From positions 1 to 50,479 of the forward strand of contig JAKSTH010000005.1 of assembly GCA_024402655.1 (NCBI GenBank): a DNA stretch of 50,479 bases. The letters run 5' to 3'. The notes under the pieces were generated by a model. It worked only from the letters and a program-made list of their open reading frames with translations. It was not told the origin of the DNA and did not search any database. Numbering within the stretch: the first letter of the stretch is position 1; every line of letters begins with the position of its first letter. A program made the translations under genes and the position numbers. Source of the DNA: Treponema sp. Lineage in GTDB: Bacteria > Spirochaetota > Spirochaetia > Treponematales > Treponemataceae. This document shows positions 7,553-17,957 of this stretch, piece by piece.

Positions 7553-9469
7553 ATGAACAATTACGCAATTAAGAAACTTGAAGATGATCTTTGGGAAAGT
7601 GCAGATAATTTAAGAGCTAATTCTAAGTTGACTTCAAATGAATACTGTATGCCTGTTTTAGCTCTGCTTTTTTTACGCTATGCATATGGAAGATTTATTA
7701 GAGTTAAAAATGAAATAGAAAATGATCCAAATAGACCTCGCAGACATGGAGTAGCTCTTCCTGTTGAAGCAAAAGATTTTGCTTCTAAGAGTGCGATTTT
7801 TCTTCCAGAAGAAGCACAGTATAGTTACCTTGTAAATCTTCCAGATGGGAAAGATATTGGTGAAGCTGTTAATACAGCAATGAAACTTGTTGAAGAACAG
7901 AATGAAAAACTTTCCGGTATCCTTCCACAGAATTACAATAATTTTGATGCAACTCTTTTAAGAGAACTTGTCCGCCTCTTCAATAATGATGCTCTTGACG
8001 ATGTTGGTGGTGATGTTATGGGACGTATTTATGAATACTTCCTTAATAAGTTTGCAAAGAACATTGCTAGTGACGATGGCGTTTTCTTTACACCAAAATC
8101 ACTTGTAAAAATGATTGTTAATATTATTGAGCCACTCAAAGGTATTTTACTTGATCCTGCCTGTGGTTCTGGCGGTATGTTTGTTCAGTCTGGTGATTTT
8201 GTTAATTCAAAAGGTATGAATGCCAATCAGAACCTTACCTTCTATGGTCAGGAAAAAGTTGATTACAATGCAAAACTTTGTTTGATGAATATTGCCGTTC
8301 ATGGATTGAATGGTGATGTAAAATCGGGAGATGAAGCAAACTCGTTCTATCATGATGCTCATAACCTTAATGGGAAATGTGATTATGTAATGGCTAATCC
8401 TCCTTTCAATGTTGATAAAGTAAAGTCAGAAACTGCCGAAGGAGCAGGTCGTCTTCCATTTGGAATGCCAGGAGTTAACAAAGCTAAAGAAGTAGGAAAT
8501 GCAAACTATCTTTGGGTCAACTATTTCTATTCTTATTTGAAAGAGACTGGACGAGCAGGTTTTGTTATGGCAAGTTCTGCTACTGATAGCCAGGGAAAGG
8601 ATAAAGAAATACGAGAAAAACTTGTAAAGACTGGTCATGTAGATGTAATGGTTAGTGTAGGCAATAACTTTTTCTATTCGGTAACTTTGCCATGTTCTCT
8701 CTGGTTCTTTGATAAAAGTAAAGCAGATGGAATAAAAGATAAAGTTCTTTTCCTGGATGCAAGAAATTATTATACAGTTGTTGACCGTAAAACTAATGAA
8801 TGGACTGAAAATCAGCTTAATAACTTGAAAGCAATTGTCAGTCTCTACCGTGGTGAAAAGTCTAAGTATGAAGAAGTAATCAATGCTTATCACGAAGAAT
8901 TTGCTTCTTACCCAAAGTGTAATAACGAACTTGAAGGTCATTCATATGACGAAGGTTTTGAAACAGTAATTACTAATCTCGAAGCACTTCTTGAAGAACA
9001 ACAGATTCAGTCAAAAAGAGAAATAGCACAAGCAGAACTTAATGCAAAGAATTTGAAAGAAGCCCTCAAAAAAGCAAAAACTAAGGAAGAAAAAGATAAT
9101 CTTAAGGCTAATGCAGGTGAAACAAATAAGAAAGAAGTTGAAGAAAACTGGAATCAGAAAATGGATTCAACTCGGGAACTTATTGTTCATGCAAAAGATG
9201 CACATTGGTTATATAGCAAATTTGGAAATGGAAATTACCAGGACATCCCAGGTCTTTGTAAAATAGCTTCCATTTCTGATATTGAAGAAAAAGGCTGGTC
9301 TCTAACTCCAGGAGCTTATGTAGGTGTTGCAGAAACTGAAACTGAAGATGAAAACTTTGAAGATAGAATGAAAGAAATTCATAGAGAACTTGCAGGTTTG
9401 AATGATGAAAGTAATAAGCTTATGCAGATCATTCTGAATAATGCAAAAACTTTGGGGTTAGGGGAATAA
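7553..9469 (+). CDS. hsdM: Type I restriction-modification methyltransferase subunit HsdM
   Basis: N6-adenine methyltransferase subunit, 638 residues. The helical N-terminal domain (about 1-150) precedes the S-adenosylmethionine motif DPACGSGG (201-208) and the catalytic NPPF (282-285). The protein is about 100 residues longer than many HsdM proteins. The extra length lies in a lysine-glutamate-rich coiled coil at about 470-540, just before a conserved C-terminal segment (GWSLTPGAYVGV). It works with HsdS as the M2S modification enzyme and with HsdR for restriction. It follows the Mrr gene by 12 nt and precedes the GmrSD gene by 2 nt. Confidence 0.93.
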   Translation: MNNYAIKKLEDDLWESADNLRANSKLTSNEYCMPVLALLFLRYAYGRFIRVKNEIENDPNRPRRHGVALPVEAKDFASKSAIFLPEEAQYSYLVNLPDGKDIGEAVNTAMKLVEEQNEKLSGILPQNYNNFDATLLRELVRLFNNDALDDVGGDVMGRIYEYFLNKFAKNIASDDGVFFTPKSLVKMIVNIIEPLKGILLDPACGSGGMFVQSGDFVNSKGMNANQNLTFYGQEKVDYNAKLCLMNIAVHGLNGDVKSGDEANSFYHDAHNLNGKCDYVMANPPFNVDKVKSETAEGAGRLPFGMPGVNKAKEVGNANYLWVNYFYSYLKETGRAGFVMASSATDSQGKDKEIREKLVKTGHVDVMVSVGNNFFYSVTLPCSLWFFDKSKADGIKDKVLFLDARNYYTVVDRKTNEWTENQLNNLKAIVSLYRGEKSKYEEVINAYHEEFASYPKCNNELEGHSYDEGFETVITNLEALLEEQQIQSKREIAQAELNAKNLKEALKKAKTKEEKDNLKANAGETNKKEVEENWNQKMDSTRELIVHAKDAHWLYSKFGNGNYQDIPGLCKIASISDIEEKGWSLTPGAYVGVAETETEDENFEDRMKEIHRELAGLNDESNKLMQIILNNAKTLGLGE

Positions 9470-9471
9470 AT

Positions 9472-11586
9472 ATGTCAAATGAACTCATTCCATTATCTGA
9501 AATATTTAATGATAAACTTTTTAGAATTCCAGATTATCAGCGTGGTTATGCATGGAAGCAAAAACAATTGGCTGATTTTTGGGATGATATTATAAATCTT
9601 AATCCCGAACGTTCTCATTATACAGGACTTCTTTCAATAAAGAAAATTAAAGATTCAAAAGAAATTGAAAAGAGTCTTGGAATTGATAAGTGGTTAATTG
9701 ATAGTGGATATTCATTGTATAGCATTGTTGATGGTCAGCAGCGATTAACAACAATAAGCATTTTGCTAAATGAAATTGTTCTATTTGTAAAAGATCAAGA
9801 AGAAAACAAAGATAAAAGTAATTCGGAAATTTTCTTGAATACAGTACGTTTAGATAAAATCATTGATAAATATATTTTACAAAAATATCCTCAATCAGAA
9901 CATTTAACATCATATATTTTTGGATACGATAAAGATAATCCAAGTGCTTTGTATTTAAGATATAAAATTTTCATGGAAGATAATGCACCTACAGTTACAG
10001 AAACTTATTACACCAAGAATCTTAAGCATGCAAAACAGTTCTTTAGAAATAATTTGCAGCAATTATTTGATAATGAAAAATATGATGGCTTATTTAAGCT
10101 TTATCAAAAACTAACACAAAAATTAATGTTTAATATTCATGAGATTGGTGATGATTATGATGTATTTGTTGCTTTTGAAACAATGAATAACAGAGGTAAA
10201 CGTCTTACAAACCTTGAATTATTAAAGAACAGATTAATTTACCTTGCAACGTTATATCCAAATACAGAATATGATGAAACAAATAAAGAAAATTTACGGG
10301 ATACAATTAACAGAACCTGGCAGGAAGTTTATACAGAACTGGGGAAAAATGAAAATGCACTTCTTTCTGATGATGATTTCTTGCGTGCCCATTGGATTGC
10401 TTATTACACATATTCGCGTAAAAAGGGCGATGATTATATTCATTTTCTTTTTGATAAGTATTCCGCAAAGAATATCTATGAAAAAAAGTCTGTATTGATA
10501 ACTGAACCCGAATTAGATGAGTTAAAAGATGATACAGAAGCTACAGATGAAGAAATTGAAGAAACAGAAAGTAATGAACAGGAAGAACTTGAATCAAAAA
10601 TTGTTTCTAAATTATCTCCTGACGAAATTAATAATTATGTATTAAGCCTCCAAAACTTTGCTAAATATTGGTACGAAACATTTTTCCCAAGAAATAGTAA
10701 TTCATTAACTGATGAAGAAAAACTTTGGATTGAACGTTTAAATCGTGTGAATATTGGTCACTTCAGACCAGTTGTAATGGTAATCAACAGTTGCAGACAT
10801 TCACCTGTTCAAGAAAGAATTGATGCTTATAAGGCAATTGAAAGATTCTTGTTCGTATGTTTTAGAATTGGATTTTTCCAGGCATCATTAAAAAGTAGTG
10901 AATATTTTAAAGATGCACGAGAAATTCGTCTTGGAAATCTTTCCTTAAAAGCTTTTACAAAGAAAATCAATGATTTTGTAGATTCAAAAGTTGGTTCAGC
11001 AATAAAAGGTTTTATTACTCATATGGATGATTATTTTAAGAGTAATAATGGTTATTATTCTTGGAAAACATTGAAATATTTCTTTTATGAATATAATGCA
11101 GAACTTTCACTTGCAAACAAAAATGGAAAAGTTATTAGCTGGGATGACTTCATTAAGTTTGAAAAGGAAAAAGTTTCTATAGAACATATACTGCCACAAA
11201 CAGCAACAAAGTATTATTGGAAGAATATGTTCCGACAATTTAATGATTCTGAAAAGAAAAAGTTGACCGGAACATTAGGAAATCTCTTACCACTAGATTT
11301 AAGCATAAATATTAAATTGCAGAATGATAGTTTTGAAGAAAAGAAGAATCCGACACAAGGTAGTAACCGTCGTGGATATTTGAAAGGTTCTAATTCTGAA
11401 CTTGAAGTTGCAATGCTGCCAGATTGGACAGCAAAAGATATTTACGACAGAACAATAAAACTTCTTCACTTTATGGAAAGAAGATGGAATTTAAAGTTTA
11501 CAGAGGATCAGCTGAAAAGTTTATCTTATGTAGAATTCGTAAATGACGGTAGAGCAATACCTGAAGAATTACCTAAGGAAGAATAA
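9472..11586 (+). CDS. GmrSD-like DUF262/DUF1524 endonuclease
   Basis: A 704-residue fusion of the two GmrSD domains. The N-terminal DUF262 part has FRIPDYQRGYAW and the DGQQR motif (87-91, in SIVDGQQRLTT), a ParB/Srx-like NTP-using fold. The C-terminal DUF1524 His-Me (HNH-like) nuclease shows EHILP with H572 and downstream asparagines at 604 and 613 in LGNLLPLDLSINIK. The acidic stretch near 345-375 is a likely linker. GmrSD-type enzymes cut DNA with modified cytosines, and other DUF262/DUF1524 proteins are broader anti-phage nucleases. It is embedded between hsdM and hsdS in one operon, so it travels with the type I system. Confidence 0.87.
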   Translation: MSNELIPLSEIFNDKLFRIPDYQRGYAWKQKQLADFWDDIINLNPERSHYTGLLSIKKIKDSKEIEKSLGIDKWLIDSGYSLYSIVDGQQRLTTISILLNEIVLFVKDQEENKDKSNSEIFLNTVRLDKIIDKYILQKYPQSEHLTSYIFGYDKDNPSALYLRYKIFMEDNAPTVTETYYTKNLKHAKQFFRNNLQQLFDNEKYDGLFKLYQKLTQKLMFNIHEIGDDYDVFVAFETMNNRGKRLTNLELLKNRLIYLATLYPNTEYDETNKENLRDTINRTWQEVYTELGKNENALLSDDDFLRAHWIAYYTYSRKKGDDYIHFLFDKYSAKNIYEKKSVLITEPELDELKDDTEATDEEIEETESNEQEELESKIVSKLSPDEINNYVLSLQNFAKYWYETFFPRNSNSLTDEEKLWIERLNRVNIGHFRPVVMVINSCRHSPVQERIDAYKAIERFLFVCFRIGFFQASLKSSEYFKDAREIRLGNLSLKAFTKKINDFVDSKVGSAIKGFITHMDDYFKSNNGYYSWKTLKYFFYEYNAELSLANKNGKVISWDDFIKFEKEKVSIEHILPQTATKYYWKNMFRQFNDSEKKKLTGTLGNLLPLDLSINIKLQNDSFEEKKNPTQGSNRRGYLKGSNSELEVAMLPDWTAKDIYDRTIKLLHFMERRWNLKFTEDQLKSLSYVEFVNDGRAIPEELPKEE

Positions 11587-11587
11587 T

Positions 11588-12601
11588 ATGAACACAGAAA
11601 TCGAAATACAAAAGAATAATGACTTTGCAAATGTTGTTCTGATGATTAAACAGGCACAAATTAAAGCCTATTCTTCGGTAAACCGTGAATTAATTGATTT
11701 GTATTATAATCTCGGAAAATATATCAGCATTAAAGTTGAAAACTCTCTTTGGGGAAAGGGTGTTGTTAAAGAACTTGCAAATTATATTCAAAGCAATTCT
11801 CCAGAACTAACAGGATTTTCAGACAAAAATCTTTGGAGAATGAAGCAATTTTATGAGACATATAAAGATGACGAAAAACTCTCACCACTGGTGAGAGAAT
11901 TAAGCTGGACAAATAATCTCATAATTTTTAGTAGGACAAAATCATCTGAAGAAAGAGCTTTTTATCTGGAAAAAACATTGCAGGAAAAATATACAAAGCG
12001 TGAACTCGAACGTCAGATTGATTCTAACCTTTATGAATCTTCAAAAGAAAATGCACTTATTGTGTCTCCTGTTGTTCAGAATCTTGTTCCAAATGCAAAA
12101 GAAATTTTCAGAGATAATTATACACTTGAGTTTTTAGGATTGCCTGCAGCACATGATGAAAAAGATTTAAGAAAAGCATTGGTTTCTCACATGAAGCAGT
12201 TTGTTCTTGAACTTGGAAAGGACTTTATCTTTATTGATGAAGAATATCGCGTTCAAGTTGGAAATTCAGATTTCTTTATTGATCTTCTCTTTTATCACAG
12301 GGAATTGCAGTGTCTTGTTGCATTTGAACTCAAAACAGGAAAGTTTGAGCCTGAACATTTAGGACAGTTGAATTTCTATTTGGAAGCATTAGACCGTGAT
12401 GTAAAGAAAGAAAAAGAAAATCCAAGTATAGGAATTCTTTTATGCCGTGATAAAGATGATGATGTTGTGGAATATGCTTTAAGCAGAAGCCTTTCTCCTG
12501 CAATGGTTGCAGAATATAAACTTCACTTACCAGACAAGAATCTTCTCCAGTCAAAAATCAAAGGTTTGCTGGATACAATTGAAACTGGAGATGAGCAATG
12601 A
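11588..12601 (+). CDS. YhcG-type PD-(D/E)xK nuclease (DUF1016)
   Basis: About 337 residues starting at the ATG at 11588, which follows the previous stop by one base and has AAGGAAG upstream. A longer reading from 11543 would overlap the GmrSD gene and lacks an RBS. The N-terminal DUF1016 helical domain ends near 170. The C-terminal nuclease core has D232 in FFIDLLFYH and E247-L-K249 in FELKTG, a complete PD-(D/E)xK set. YhcG proteins are often encoded beside hsdS and are regarded as accessory nucleases of type I loci. It overlaps hsdS by 4 nt (ATGA). Confidence 0.87.
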   Translation: MNTEIEIQKNNDFANVVLMIKQAQIKAYSSVNRELIDLYYNLGKYISIKVENSLWGKGVVKELANYIQSNSPELTGFSDKNLWRMKQFYETYKDDEKLSPLVRELSWTNNLIIFSRTKSSEERAFYLEKTLQEKYTKRELERQIDSNLYESSKENALIVSPVVQNLVPNAKEIFRDNYTLEFLGLPAAHDEKDLRKALVSHMKQFVLELGKDFIFIDEEYRVQVGNSDFFIDLLFYHRELQCLVAFELKTGKFEPEHLGQLNFYLEALDRDVKKEKENPSIGILLCRDKDDDVVEYALSRSLSPAMVAEYKLHLPDKNLLQSKIKGLLDTIETGDEQ

Positions 12602-13800
12602 AAGAAGAGTGGAAGAAAGTAAAGCTGGGTGAGTTGTATGAAGTTCATAATGGATTGTCAAAAGGAAGTAAATTCTTTGGCTCGGGTTATCCTTTTTTGT
12701 CTTTCTCAACAATTTTTAATAATTGGTTTATTCCAGAAAGATTAATTGATTTAGTGCAATCAACAGAGAAAGAGCAAAACACTTTTTCTGTTAAAACTGG
12801 GGATGTTTTTATTACTAGAACTAGTGAAACAGCTGATGAATTAGGGATGAGTTGTGTTGCTTTAAAAGATTATCCTAAAGCAACTTATAATGGATTTTGT
12901 AAAAGATTACGTCAAATACAGTCAGAATATGAGCTGGATAATAGATATATCGGATATTTTTTGCGAACCCCGTTATTTCGTTCGAATTTTCTAAGTTTAT
13001 CAGGAGCAATGACAACAAGAGCAAGCCTTAAAAATGATGATTTACTTGCAATGGAAATAAATCTTCCTCCTCTTCCAACACAACAGAAAATAGCTGCTGT
13101 TCTTGGGGCTTACGATGATTTGATTGAAAACAACCGCAAGCAGATAAAACTTCTGGAAGAAGCCGCACAAAAACTGTATAAAGAATGGTTTGTAGAATTG
13201 CATTTTCCAGGATGGGAAAATACCAAAATTGTAGATGGGATTCCTGAAGGGTGGAAGAAAGACCATATAGTCGATATTGGTGAATTTAAAAGAGGTAAGA
13301 CAATTACAAAAGATCAGACTATACCAGGTTCAGTCCCTGTTGTAGCTGGAGGTTTAGAACCTGCTTATTACCATAATGTGGCAAATACAGAGTCCCCAGT
13401 AATAACAGTAAGTGGATCTGGAGCAAATGCAGGATTTACAAGATTGTACAATGAAAAGGTTTGGGCTTCAGATTGTTCTTTTTTGGATGCATCCAAATGT
13501 GAAAATCTATTCTTTATATACTGTTGTTTAAAAACAGCTACAGCAACAATAGACAATTTGCAAAAAGGGGCTGCACAACCACATGTTTACGCAAAAGATA
13601 TTAATGCTTTGGAAATGTTGATACCGAACGATGAAGTTCTTTCTAATTTTGATTTAATAGTAAAAAATTACTTTATAAAAATTAAGGACTGTCAGGTTAC
13701 TATTCGAGAAAGTCAGGCAACACGTGATGAACTCTTACCAAAACTTATGTCCGGTGAAATTGATGTTTCAGAAATAAAACTTCCAACGGTGGAGGAATAA
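12598..13800 (+). CDS. hsdS: Type I restriction-modification specificity subunit HsdS
   Basis: 400 residues with the usual two target-recognition domains, each followed by a conserved helix. The first is TRD1 (about 1-150) then LPPLPTQQKIAAVLGAYDDLIENN. The second starts near GIPEGWKK (about 215) and ends with a shorter second helix region, SQATRDELLPKLMSGEIDV. HsdS chooses the bipartite DNA target of the methylase and nuclease. It abuts hsdR directly (stop at 13800, ATG at 13801). I see no inverted copies of a TRD nearby, so no shuffling system is apparent in the window. Confidence 0.92.
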   Translation: MKEEWKKVKLGELYEVHNGLSKGSKFFGSGYPFLSFSTIFNNWFIPERLIDLVQSTEKEQNTFSVKTGDVFITRTSETADELGMSCVALKDYPKATYNGFCKRLRQIQSEYELDNRYIGYFLRTPLFRSNFLSLSGAMTTRASLKNDDLLAMEINLPPLPTQQKIAAVLGAYDDLIENNRKQIKLLEEAAQKLYKEWFVELHFPGWENTKIVDGIPEGWKKDHIVDIGEFKRGKTITKDQTIPGSVPVVAGGLEPAYYHNVANTESPVITVSGSGANAGFTRLYNEKVWASDCSFLDASKCENLFFIYCCLKTATATIDNLQKGAAQPHVYAKDINALEMLIPNDEVLSNFDLIVKNYFIKIKDCQVTIRESQATRDELLPKLMSGEIDVSEIKLPTVEE

Positions 13801-16800
13801 ATGATAAACGAATTCTGTGAAAATACACTTGTTCAAGGTGCGACAGTAGATTTACTCAGAGATGAACTTGGCTGGAATGTTGATTATGCCAAAGATCGGG
13901 AAGTTTTGGCTACAGAAAACTCAGAAGGAACATTCGGACGCACAAGCCAGAAGCAGATTATTCTTCCAAAGGATTTTAAGGCTGCAGTAAAAGCTCTCAA
14001 TCCTTGGATTACACCAGATCAAATTGAAACTGTACTCGAAACATTGGAAAGCGTGCTTGCAACAAACAACCTTATTTCCATAAACAAAGAAAAGTATTAC
14101 TACATCAGAGACGGCATCCCACTTGAAACAAAAACACAGAATGGAGAAAAAGTAGAACGAAAAGTTCAGGTAATTGATTTTGAACATCCTGAAAATAAAG
14201 ATTTAAATAATTTCCGTGCAGTTCAGGAACTTTGGATAAAAGGACCTATGCATACCAGAAGAACTGATGTTATTGGTTTTGTAAATGGAATTCCTCTGTT
14301 ATTTGTTGAATTAAAAAAGGACACTGTTGATGTTGAAAATGCATATAAAGACAACTACAGGGATTATCTTGATACAATTCCACAACTTTTCTATTACAAT
14401 GCTTTTTTAATGTTGAGCAATGGGGATGAATCAAAAGTTGGTACTTTGAATTCTCCATACAAGTTTTTCCATGACTGGAAGCGTCTTGATGAAAGTGAAG
14501 AAGAAGGTTCTACTGATGCTGAAACTATGCTTAGAGGTATATGTAATAAGAATAATTTCCTTGAACTCTTCAAATATTTCATACTTTTTGACACTTCTGA
14601 CGGAATTACAGCAAAAATTATGGCTCAGAACCACCAGTATCTTGGTGTAAAAAAAGCTGCAGAAGCATACCTAAATCGCCAGTTTAACAATGGTAAGCTT
14701 GGTGTTTTCTGGCATACACAAGGGTCTGGTAAGAGTTATTCCATTGTTTTTCTTTCAAAACTTATCCGCGAAAAATTCGCTGGTAGTCCAACAATATTAA
14801 TCATTACTGACAGAAAAGAGCTTGATACACAAATTTATAATACTTTTGAAAATTGTGGACTGTTAAAAGGACTAACAGCAAAACAGGCTCGTGCACAAAG
14901 TTCCACAGACTTAATTACAAAACTTGGTGGAACACAAGGTTTTATATTTACTTTAATTCAGAAATTCAATAAACCTGGACTTCCTCCAATCAAACCTAAT
15001 CACGATATTCTTTTAATAAGTGATGAAGCCCATCGTACACAAAATGGTTTCTTTGCCGGAAATATGGTGGACCTTTTGCCAACAGCTTCCAGAATTGGAT
15101 TTACAGGAACTCCTCTGTTAGATCATGACGAAATAACAGCAAGAACATTTGGTGGATACGTTTCTCAATATGACTTTGCTCGTGCTGTTAAAGATGGTGC
15201 AACGGTTCCATTGTTTTATGAAAATCGTGGAAAGAAAATAAAAGGAATTAAAACTCCAGAAATCACAGAAAAAATCCGTCAGGCTATTCAGAATTGTGAT
15301 GAACTTGAAGACGAAGATGAAGAACGAAAAGCAAAAGAAATGGATAAACTGGAAAAAGAATTCAGTAAGGAATTCACTCTTTTGCGAAGTGACGAAAACT
15401 TAAAGCCAATAGCAGAGGATTTTGTAAAACATTATTCAGAACACTGGCAATGCGGCAAAGCCATGGTTGTTTGTCTTGATAAGATAACCTGCGTAAAAAT
15501 GTACAACTATGCTATGGATGAATGGCAAAAAGAAATTACAAGGGCAGAAAATCTTGTAAAAAATGCTTCAACTCAACAAGAGAAATTAGAATTAAATCGA
15601 AAACTTACCTGGCTCAAAGAAACAGAAATGCGTGTTGTAGTTAGTCAGGAACAAAATGAAGTAGCAAGATTCAAGAAATGGGGATTAGATATAAAACCTC
15701 ATCGCCAGTGGCTGGTTGATCATGAATCTGGTGATGATTCTGCTGATAAACTTTTCAAAAAAGACGACGGACACTTTAGAATTGTTTTTGTCTGTGCCAT
15801 GTGGCTTACAGGCTTTGACTGTCAGACTTTAAGTTGTCTTTATTTATATAAACCTCTTGAAGCTCATACACTTATGCAGACTATTGCACGTGCAAATCGT
15901 GTTGCAGAAGGAAAAGAAAACGGATTAATTATTGACTACATTGGTATTGATACAGAACTTCGTAAGGCTTTAGCAAATTATACTGCCAACAAAGATAAAC
16001 CAAAGACTGACCCAACAATCGATACTGAAGAACTTAATAAAAACATCCGTGAACTTATTAAGAAGAATGAAGATTTCTTAAATAAACATGATATAAGTGT
16101 CGCAGAGATTCTTGAGTCAAGCGGATTTGCAAAGATTAAACTTGTAAAACAGGCAGCTGGTAAATTACTTACTCCTGTTGAAACAAAGAAAACATTCTCT
16201 ACATATGCTAGTGAACTTATTCGCCTTGTAAAATACGCAAATGAAGATGATATAAATGATATTGTCAGAGAATACAGAACTATTGAAGAGATTTATAATA
16301 AACTTCAGCCAAAGAAAAAAGATTTTGACTATGAAAATCTTCGTGTTGAAATCAATGACATCATAAATGAAAATATTGAAGTTGAAGTTGATGATGAGAA
16401 TCCAATTGAACCAATTGATATTAGCAATATAAACTTTGATTTGCTCAAAAAAGTCTTTGAAAGAATAAGTCATCCAAATCTTGCTATCAGAGATCTTGAT
16501 GTGTTGATTGCAGAAAAAATTGATAAACTTCTAAAACAGAATTCTGGAAAGAAAAGAATTGATTTCTATGCTCGCTACCAGGAAATAATTGATCAGTTTA
16601 ATAAAGCTCAAGATAAGGCCGAAATTGAAAGAATTTTCGAAGAACTTATGGAACTGGCAAAGGATATTACAGAAGAAGAGCAGCGTTTTGTACGGGAAGG
16701 CTTTGAAACAGATGAAGAACTTGCCGTATATGATTTACTTTTCAAGGAAGGGCTCACAAAAGAAGACATTAAGCAAATCAAGAAGCTCGCAAAAGATGTT

Positions 16801-16989
16801 CTTGTAAAGGTAAAGTCTTTGATTGCTGAATTCAATAAGCCTTTTGAAAAACGAGAAACAAAATCTCAGATTGATACAGCAATCCGAGACATGCTTTATT
16901 CTGAACTTCCAGATGCTTATGATGATGAAATTGTCGAAAAACAGAGGGTAATTTACGATTATTTCTATGATCACTATAGAGCAGCGTAA
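13801..16989 (+). CDS. hsdR: Type I restriction endonuclease subunit HsdR
   Basis: 1062-residue motor nuclease. The N-terminal PD-(D/E)xK domain has D156 and E170-L-K172 (RRTDVIGF...LFVELKK). The superfamily 2 translocase follows with Walker A GSGKS (308-312), DEAH (408-411) and the GFTGTPL motif shortly after. The RecA2 half carries TGFDCQTLSCLYLYKPL and an arginine-rich motif VI (QTIARANRVAEGKENG). The C-terminal third is helical and mediates assembly with M2S. It pulls unmodified DNA and cuts far from the target. It shares an operon with hsdM and hsdS and has a GGAGG RBS at the end of hsdS. Confidence 0.94.
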   Translation: MINEFCENTLVQGATVDLLRDELGWNVDYAKDREVLATENSEGTFGRTSQKQIILPKDFKAAVKALNPWITPDQIETVLETLESVLATNNLISINKEKYYYIRDGIPLETKTQNGEKVERKVQVIDFEHPENKDLNNFRAVQELWIKGPMHTRRTDVIGFVNGIPLLFVELKKDTVDVENAYKDNYRDYLDTIPQLFYYNAFLMLSNGDESKVGTLNSPYKFFHDWKRLDESEEEGSTDAETMLRGICNKNNFLELFKYFILFDTSDGITAKIMAQNHQYLGVKKAAEAYLNRQFNNGKLGVFWHTQGSGKSYSIVFLSKLIREKFAGSPTILIITDRKELDTQIYNTFENCGLLKGLTAKQARAQSSTDLITKLGGTQGFIFTLIQKFNKPGLPPIKPNHDILLISDEAHRTQNGFFAGNMVDLLPTASRIGFTGTPLLDHDEITARTFGGYVSQYDFARAVKDGATVPLFYENRGKKIKGIKTPEITEKIRQAIQNCDELEDEDEERKAKEMDKLEKEFSKEFTLLRSDENLKPIAEDFVKHYSEHWQCGKAMVVCLDKITCVKMYNYAMDEWQKEITRAENLVKNASTQQEKLELNRKLTWLKETEMRVVVSQEQNEVARFKKWGLDIKPHRQWLVDHESGDDSADKLFKKDDGHFRIVFVCAMWLTGFDCQTLSCLYLYKPLEAHTLMQTIARANRVAEGKENGLIIDYIGIDTELRKALANYTANKDKPKTDPTIDTEELNKNIRELIKKNEDFLNKHDISVAEILESSGFAKIKLVKQAAGKLLTPVETKKTFSTYASELIRLVKYANEDDINDIVREYRTIEEIYNKLQPKKKDFDYENLRVEINDIINENIEVEVDDENPIEPIDISNINFDLLKKVFERISHPNLAIRDLDVLIAEKIDKLLKQNSGKKRIDFYARYQEIIDQFNKAQDKAEIERIFEELMELAKDITEEEQRFVREGFETDEELAVYDLLFKEGLTKEDIKQIKKLAKDVLVKVKSLIAEFNKPFEKRETKSQIDTAIRDMLYSELPDAYDDEIVEKQRVIYDYFYDHYRAA

Positions 16990-17001
16990 AGAAGGGAAAT
17001 A

Positions 17002-17913
17002 ATGGATTCGAATCATTTAAAAAAAAGACAACATTATGTTTGGCGTGAATATTTAAGAGGATGGGCTACCCCAGATAATCCAGAACGAGTATTTTGCTTA
17101 AGGAATGGAAAAGAGCCATTCCCAGCAAATTTAATGAATCTTGCCCAAGAGAAATATTTTTATCAAATTGAAGAACTCTCTGCTGAGGAAATAGATTTCA
17201 TAAAAATATTTGCAATTAATGATCAAAATCCCTTTATAAGGGAAATTGATATGAATTGGTTATCGACCTATTGTGCTGTTTTTTCATACATAAGATTATT
17301 TGAATCTTTAGGATATAAAGATGAACAGTTTTCTAAATTATTAACTGTAAATGCCGGTGAAGAATTTCAATCTAAGATTGAAGAATCAGCCAGTTATTTA
17401 ATTGATATGCTACGAAATGATGACATTTCTTTCTTTTCTGAAGAACAGGGACGTATAGATTTTTCATTGTATATTACCAACCAATATTTTAGAACAAAGA
17501 ACATAAAGGAAAAAATAAAGAATACTGCATCAAAAATTCAATCTATTGATTTTGAAAAGTGTTGGAAAGTTCTAAGATACATAATGGCCTCTAATTTAGC
17601 TTACTCTATTGCTATAGTCCATGCTGATTATCATATTTGTTTGTTAAAAAATGATACATCCATAAATTTTATAACAGGAGACCAACCTGTTATAAATTCT
17701 AAAGTAACCGAAGAAGAACTTGGTAAAAAAATAAGTGAATTGGATTTCTATTATCCCATTAGTCCTTCAAGAGCAATTTTAATCACCAAAGATTCTGATA
17801 AACTAGGAATTATACAAGTATCTGAAAAAGATGTTTTACATTTCAATCATTTAATAAAAGTACATTCATTAGAGGAGTTATTTGCCTTAAATGAAAAAGA
17901 TTTTGATGCATAA
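17002..17913 (+). CDS. DUF4238 domain protein
   Basis: 303 residues. The start HYVWREYLRGWA matches the conserved N-terminus of DUF4238, and the segment TGDQPVI (about 226-232) followed by YPISPSRAILI matches its C-terminal half. The biochemical role of the family is unknown; members are often found next to restriction and other defence genes, as here. It begins 12 nt after hsdR with an AAGGGAA RBS, so it is probably the last gene of the restriction operon. No transmembrane segment is visible. Confidence 0.8.
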   Translation: MDSNHLKKRQHYVWREYLRGWATPDNPERVFCLRNGKEPFPANLMNLAQEKYFYQIEELSAEEIDFIKIFAINDQNPFIREIDMNWLSTYCAVFSYIRLFESLGYKDEQFSKLLTVNAGEEFQSKIEESASYLIDMLRNDDISFFSEEQGRIDFSLYITNQYFRTKNIKEKIKNTASKIQSIDFEKCWKVLRYIMASNLAYSIAIVHADYHICLLKNDTSINFITGDQPVINSKVTEEELGKKISELDFYYPISPSRAILITKDSDKLGIIQVSEKDVLHFNHLIKVHSLEELFALNEKDFDA

Positions 17914-17957
17914 CCATCTTTTGTTTTTAAATAGCTAAAGAAGGGAAATGAAATATA

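Noticed and set aside
8426..8941. 171-codon minus-strand frame inside hsdM
   Set aside because: Phenylalanine/isoleucine-rich mirror of an AT-rich gene; hsdM is complete and well conserved on the other strand.
12598..13800. Phase-variable shuffling of hsdS
   Set aside because: No second or partial hsdS, no inverted TRD copies and no recombinase gene in the island.
16165..16473. 102-codon minus-strand frame inside hsdR
   Set aside because: Low-complexity shadow of lysine/aspartate-rich coding sequence, no RBS.
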